The notes beneath the pieces are model-generated. The model made no database searches. It was not told the DNA's origin and saw only the letters and a list, made by a program, of their open reading frames with translations. A program made the translations under genes and the position numbers. DNA of 8,302 nucleotides from Chloroflexota bacterium. GTDB taxonomy: Bacteria; Chloroflexota; Anaerolineae; Anaerolineales; Villigracilaceae. This document shows positions 4,988 to 8,302 of this stretch, one piece after another; the first letter of the stretch is position 1; each line of letters begins with the position of its first letter. The DNA lies in the NCBI GenBank assembly GCA_021823555.1, contig JAKANW010000099.1, positions 1-8,302 of the forward strand, read 5' to 3'.

Positions 4988-7309
4988 ATGATTGATATGA
5001 GAACTGTCCTTTTTAGTTATATCATCAGCAACGGTGTGTGTGTGATCGTCATGGCGTTGCTATGGCGTCAAAACCGCGAACGCTTTAATGGTCTGGGCTT
5101 CTGGCTGGCTAATTTTGTGATGCAATTCGCGGCGGTATCGCTGATTGTTTTGCGCAGCATCTTGCCAGACTTCCTGGACATGGTTGTCAGCAATGCGCTC
5201 GTGATCGCAGGCGCCATCCTCCTGTTGATGGGATCGGAACGGTTTGTGGGGAAACGCGGTTCCCATGTCCATAACTATATCCTGCTGGCAGTTTTTATAC
5301 TGGTGCACGCATATTTCGTTTTTGCCCAGCCCAGTATGCAGGTGCGCGATATAAATCTTTCCCTGGGAATCATTCTCGTTTGCTCCCAGGGAGCCTGGCT
5401 TATGTTGCACCGGGTGGATGCCGAAAAACGCTCCATGACGCACGGGATCGGCTACATTTTCTGGGCCTATTGCCTGGTCGCCATCCTGCGCATCACCGCG
5501 GACTTGATCATAAAGCCGGGCAACGACCTCTTCAAATCCAACGCCTTCGACACACTGTCTGTTTTGATGGATCAGATGTTATTTGTGGCCCTGACCGTCG
5601 GCCTATACCTGATGGTCAATCGGCGACTGGTCGGCGATTTGGAGCGCGATATCTCTCGGCGCAGGCAGGCCGAGGATGCACTGCAGTTGAGCGAGGAAAG
5701 ATTTCGACGCCTGGTCATATCTGCTCCGGATGCCATTATTGTTGTCGATCAAGAAGGTACGATCATATTAGCCAATGCAGAAGCGACAAAGCTGTTCGGT
5801 TATGAAGTCGAAGAACTTTTGGGCAAGAATGTTGAACTGCTCCTTCCGATCCGTTTTCAGGGCACCCATGCCCTGCAACGCGTGGAATATATTGAAAATC
5901 CTCGAATGTGTCCAATGGGAACCGGGAAGGATATTTTTGCCCGGCGCAAAGATGGCATCGAGTTTGCAGCAGAGATCAGCCTCAGTTATTTGGAAACGGG
6001 CGCAGGGATGCTGATCGCTGCCTTTGTCCGCGATATTACCGAACGCAAACGAATGGATGACGCCTTGCACTATCGGAACAACATTTTGGCGGCATTGCAC
6101 CAGGTCACGCTCGACCTGATCAACCGCCACGAAGTGGACGACATCCTGCAAACGTTACTGGCGAAAATTGTCGCTCTGCTGGGCGCGTCGGACATCAGTT
6201 TCGATCTGGTTGAAAATAATGATACCCTGGTGACTTACGCGGTAACTTCGGATCAACCGCTCAAGGTGGGCGATGCCATGCGGCGGGGAGAGGGTGGATG
6301 GTTGAGCTGGCAGGCCATTGAAAGTGGAAAACCAGTCGTATTGGAGGATTATTCAACCTGGCCGAAACACCGCGACATCTATGAGGGCCTTCCGATCCAT
6401 GCGATCATGGTCGTTCCCATCCATCATCCCGAGCGCGTGATCGGCTCACTTAATATCTCTCGACGGGAAGTGAACAAACCCTTTAACGATACCGATGTCT
6501 ACGTTGCGGAACAGCTGGCGCAAATCGTTGCAATCATCCTGGATAATGCTCAGCTCTACGCTCGATTACAGCGCGAACTTGCCGAGCGCATCCGAAAGGA
6601 GGCAGCCCTGCATGAAGCGCAAGCCGAACTGGTCGCGCAGCAGCGTATGGTGGCTGCCCTGGATGAACGCCAGCGCCTGGGTCGTGACCTGCATGACTCA
6701 GTCAACCAATCCATCCACAGCCTGATCTTGTTTTCCGAGACGCTCCTTTCCACGCTGGAAGGGAATAACATCGCTCGAGCCAGGCAGATTGCGGAGCGGC
6801 TGCAGGAAAGCGCGCGGCAGGCGCTCAAAGAGACGCGGCTGATGCTGTACGAGATGCAGCCATCGGGTCCGGGCGGAAGCGTGAATTTGATCCCGGATCT
6901 GGAGGCGCGCCTGGCGATGGTTGAACGTAATGCCGGAGTCAAGACGCAGGTCATCCAGGAAGGTTCATTGGATCATTGCCCGCGGGTGTGGCACGAAAAC
7001 CTGCTCTGGATTACGATTGAAGCCTTGAACAATGCTCTCAAACACGCCCAGGCTCGTAACATGCAGATCGTCATCTGCTGCATCCCGGGGCATATGGATC
7101 TCAAAGTGATTGACGATGGTATAGGATTTGACCCCGGCAAGCCGCGCGCCGGAGGGTTTGGATTGCAAAATATGCGCGAACGGGCTGGCCTGCTTGGTGG
7201 AGAACTGATCGTTACTTCAACGCCAGGCGAGGGTTCCTGTATATGTTTCAGCGCAGATATTCAAGGATCTCAGGACCGGCAGTCTTCCCATTTGAATCGC
7301 AGTATTTAA
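4988..7309 (+). CDS. Membrane sensor histidine kinase: 7 TM, PAS, GAF, HisKA_3, HATPase (NarL-type partner)
   Basis: A 773-residue kinase. Residues 1-212 contain about seven hydrophobic segments (near 8-27, 37-55, 61-83, 92-110, 118-136, 150-172 and 185-208) with short loops, so the sensing part is within the membrane and not a large periplasmic domain. A short coiled linker (about 210-234) leads to a PAS domain (235-355; SEERFRRLVISAPDAIIVVD start, DITERKRM end), then a GAF domain (about 370-520), a coiled segment, and HisKA_3 with the phospho-acceptor H569 in RDLHDSVNQ. The ATPase domain has the N box from E678 (EALNNALKHA), DDGIGFD at 709 and GGFGLQNMRERA. All catalytic motifs are intact. 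The next gene, 35 bases on, encodes a NarL-type regulator and is the obvious partner. The ligand is unknown; PAS and GAF could bind heme, flavin or a small molecule, but I see no diagnostic residue. Confidence 0.93.
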   Translation: MIDMRTVLFSYIISNGVCVIVMALLWRQNRERFNGLGFWLANFVMQFAAVSLIVLRSILPDFLDMVVSNALVIAGAILLLMGSERFVGKRGSHVHNYILLAVFILVHAYFVFAQPSMQVRDINLSLGIILVCSQGAWLMLHRVDAEKRSMTHGIGYIFWAYCLVAILRITADLIIKPGNDLFKSNAFDTLSVLMDQMLFVALTVGLYLMVNRRLVGDLERDISRRRQAEDALQLSEERFRRLVISAPDAIIVVDQEGTIILANAEATKLFGYEVEELLGKNVELLLPIRFQGTHALQRVEYIENPRMCPMGTGKDIFARRKDGIEFAAEISLSYLETGAGMLIAAFVRDITERKRMDDALHYRNNILAALHQVTLDLINRHEVDDILQTLLAKIVALLGASDISFDLVENNDTLVTYAVTSDQPLKVGDAMRRGEGGWLSWQAIESGKPVVLEDYSTWPKHRDIYEGLPIHAIMVVPIHHPERVIGSLNISRREVNKPFNDTDVYVAEQLAQIVAIILDNAQLYARLQRELAERIRKEAALHEAQAELVAQQRMVAALDERQRLGRDLHDSVNQSIHSLILFSETLLSTLEGNNIARARQIAERLQESARQALKETRLMLYEMQPSGPGGSVNLIPDLEARLAMVERNAGVKTQVIQEGSLDHCPRVWHENLLWITIEALNNALKHAQARNMQIVICCIPGHMDLKVIDDGIGFDPGKPRAGGFGLQNMRERAGLLGGELIVTSTPGEGSCICFSADIQGSQDRQSSHLNRSI

Positions 7310-7344
7310 AGTGCTGTCGCTTCATCATTCACGAGGTTTAGAAG

Positions 7345-8007
7345 ATGAGGACTACCATGAATAAGATAAAAGTTCTGATCGCGGACGATCATCCCATGAT
7401 GCGAGAAGCCCTTCAAACGGCTTTGGCGGATGAGGAGGATATGGAGGTGGTTGGCGAAGCTGCAGAAGGGGTCGAGGCAACGCTGTTGGCCGGGGAGCAA
7501 AAGCCGGATGTCATCCTGATGGACTTGTTGATGCCAGGGATGGGTGGGTTGGAAGCCATTGCCAGCATTCTGGGTGCGAATCCCCAGGCCAAGATCCTGG
7601 TGGTTACCAGCCTGGAGGATGAGGACAAGGTATTGGCTGCCATCCAGGCTGGTGCGTTGGGATATTTTCCAAAAACCGCTCCACGCGCCTTCCTGCTCGA
7701 AGCCATCCGCAAAGTTGCAGATGGCATCCCTTACCTGCCTGCAGGCATTGCCCTTAAGCTCTTTAAGAGCGTGCGAGCAATGAAAAGCCCCTCACTTGGT
7801 AGAAGCGCTGTTGACGAACCGCTTACCTCGCGGCAGGAGGAGATCCTGGCCCTGGTCGGCGAGGGACGTTCTGACCAGGAGATCGGCCAGATCCTTCACC
7901 TCCAGGAAGCGACCGTCCGTTCGCACGTTCACCGCATCATCCAGCGCCTGGGGCTTGAGAACCGCGCCCAGGCAGTAGCCTACATCAATCACACGCGCAA
8001 GGGGTGA
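7345..8007 (+). CDS. NarL/FixJ-family response regulator
   Basis: A 220-residue DNA-binding regulator. The receiver domain (about 6-125) has the acidic pair D14-D15, the phosphorylation site D60 in ILMDLLMPGMGG, the switch residues in VVTS, and K110 in YFPKTAP, so it should be phosphorylated normally. A linker (about 126-158) leads to a LuxR-type helix-turn-helix (159-215; LTSRQEEILALVGEGRSDQEIG ... ATVRSHVHRI). It lies 35 bases after the kinase and on the same strand, giving a standard two-component pair. ATG 7345 (ACGAGG eight bases upstream) is given as the start; ATG 7357 (GATGAGG six bases upstream) fits the usual family N-terminus equally well. Targets are unknown, but the box array in the following gap is a candidate. 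Confidence 0.94.
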   Translation: MRTTMNKIKVLIADDHPMMREALQTALADEEDMEVVGEAAEGVEATLLAGEQKPDVILMDLLMPGMGGLEAIASILGANPQAKILVVTSLEDEDKVLAAIQAGALGYFPKTAPRAFLLEAIRKVADGIPYLPAGIALKLFKSVRAMKSPSLGRSAVDEPLTSRQEEILALVGEGRSDQEIGQILHLQEATVRSHVHRIIQRLGLENRAQAVAYINHTRKG

Positions 8008-8065
8008 TAGCAAAGCGCCAGTTATCCTTTCATTGATCCATGCAATGGCATTCATTATTACAGAG

Positions 8066-8088
8066 GTCCCTGCTGGGCTTTTTTGTTT
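8066..8088 (+). terminator. Weak candidate terminator after the response regulator
   Basis: CCC-TGCT-GGG (8068-8077) is a very short stem, followed by CTTTTTTGTTT. The 14 bases GGGCTTTTTTGTTT (8075-8088) are identical to the tail of the strong terminator at 4827-4840. The stem alone is poor, so termination here is uncertain; the T run also forms the left arm of a larger inverted repeat. Confidence 0.4.
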
Positions 8089-8118
8089 AAGCTGTTGTTT
8101 AATTTTGCTTAAACAAAA
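8081..8118. repeat. 12-bp perfect inverted repeat with GTTTAA boxes
   Basis: TTTTGTTTAAGC (8081-8092) and its exact reverse complement GCTTAAACAAAA (8107-8118) flank a 14-base spacer that itself contains another GTTTAA (8097-8102). The three hexamers start at 8085, 8097 and 8109, an even 12-base step. It may be an operator or an RNA hairpin in the gap between two regulator genes. Confidence 0.7.
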
Positions 8119-8128
8119 CTTCCACAAA

Positions 8129-8155
8129 GTTAAACGCCACATGGATGCGTTAAAC
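8129..8155. repeat. Second, imperfect dyad: GTTAAACGC / GCGTTAAAC
   Basis: GTTAAACGC (8129-8137) and GCGTTAAAC (8147-8155) form an inverted repeat with one central mismatch and a nine-base spacer. Each arm contains TTAAAC (8130, 8150), the reverse complement of the GTTTAA hexamers just upstream. The five boxes together look like a regulator binding region in front of the last gene. Confidence 0.6.
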
Positions 8156-8179
8156 AGGCTTTTTTGGTATTTTAGGAGT

Positions 8180-8302
8180 ATGAGCGCTGCACCTGTTTCT
8201 GTGCTGGTCATCGAGAGCCATCCCCTGGTGCGCGAGGCCCTGCGCGCTGCCATTGCCGCTGAACCGGATCTGACCCTTGCTGAACCGGTCATCATTGGGG
8301 AG
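8180..8302 (+). CDS. Atypical receiver-domain response regulator (5' part only)
   Basis: The first 41 residues of a receiver domain run off the window end. VSVLVIESHPLVREALRAAIAAEPDLTLAEP aligns well with the start of NarL-type receivers such as the previous gene (IKVLIADDHPMMREAL), but the metal-binding acidic pair Asp-Asp is replaced by E12-S13. This may weaken Mg2+ binding and phosphorylation, suggesting an atypical or constitutive receiver. The phosphorylation site and any output domain lie beyond the window. ATG 8180 is the best start by homology, though GGAG (8175-8178) is only one base away; an in-frame ATG at 8141 has no ribosome binding site. TATTTT (8168-8173) six bases before the ATG could be a -10 of a leaderless transcript. 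Confidence 0.8.
   Translation, partial: MSAAPVSVLVIESHPLVREALRAAIAAEPDLTLAEPVIIGE

Noticed and set aside
8038..8048. CCAT-GCA-ATGG palindrome after the response regulator
   Set aside because: Four-base arms are expected by chance and it lacks a T-rich flank or a second copy.
8008..8179. Possible small RNA or riboswitch in the 172-base gap
   Set aside because: Apart from the weak terminator and the GTTTAA boxes I see no conserved riboswitch core or extended fold.

Overview
The window reads as a dense, single-strand stretch of a bacterial chromosome: every supported gene is on the + strand, gaps are short, and codon use looks uniform and moderately GC-rich. The gene mix (a CysO-type cysteine cassette, a JAMM peptidase, a MoeB-rhodanese fusion, a CBS-domain cystathionine beta-synthase and NarL-type two-component genes) and the protein style suggest a member of the Chloroflexota, perhaps Anaerolineae-like. 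That placement rests on general family knowledge and is not proved by any marker gene here.

Region 1 (1-2558) is a sulfur-carrier cysteine biosynthesis cassette. It holds the 3' part of a cysM-like cysteine synthase, a JAMM/M67 zinc peptidase (Mec type) overlapping it by ATGA, an unrecognised 103-residue protein with an N-terminal His/Glu/Cys cluster, a ubiquitin-fold sulfur carrier ending in Gly-Gly (CysO/MoaD/ThiS type), and a MoeB/ThiF-like E1 enzyme fused to a rhodanese domain (MoeZ type). By analogy with Mycobacterium tuberculosis, the E1-rhodanese makes the carrier thiocarboxylate, CysM uses it to form a carrier-cysteine adduct, and the JAMM peptidase releases cysteine. The 103-residue protein is the unexplained member.

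Region 2 (2559-4839) begins with a 155-base gap holding a 15-bp perfect hairpin with a T-rich 3' flank, a small dyad and a strong ribosome binding site. Next come a cystathionine beta-synthase with two C-terminal CBS domains and, 13 bases on, an NADP-dependent-F420-reductase-like Rossmann protein. A clear intrinsic terminator ends the unit.

Region 3 (4840-8302) is a signalling locus. A 773-residue membrane histidine kinase (about seven N-terminal membrane segments, PAS, GAF, HisKA_3, HATPase) is followed by its likely NarL/FixJ response regulator. A 172-base gap then carries five GTTTAA/TTAAAC boxes arranged as two dyads. At the window edge is the start of a second, atypical receiver protein whose acidic pair is Glu-Ser instead of Asp-Asp.

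No tRNA, rRNA, CRISPR array, insertion sequence or attachment site was recognised. The most interesting points are the unknown protein inside the CysO cassette, the box array ahead of the degenerate regulator, and two start sites (cysO and the last gene) where a -10-like element lies exactly six bases before the ATG, suggesting leaderless transcripts.
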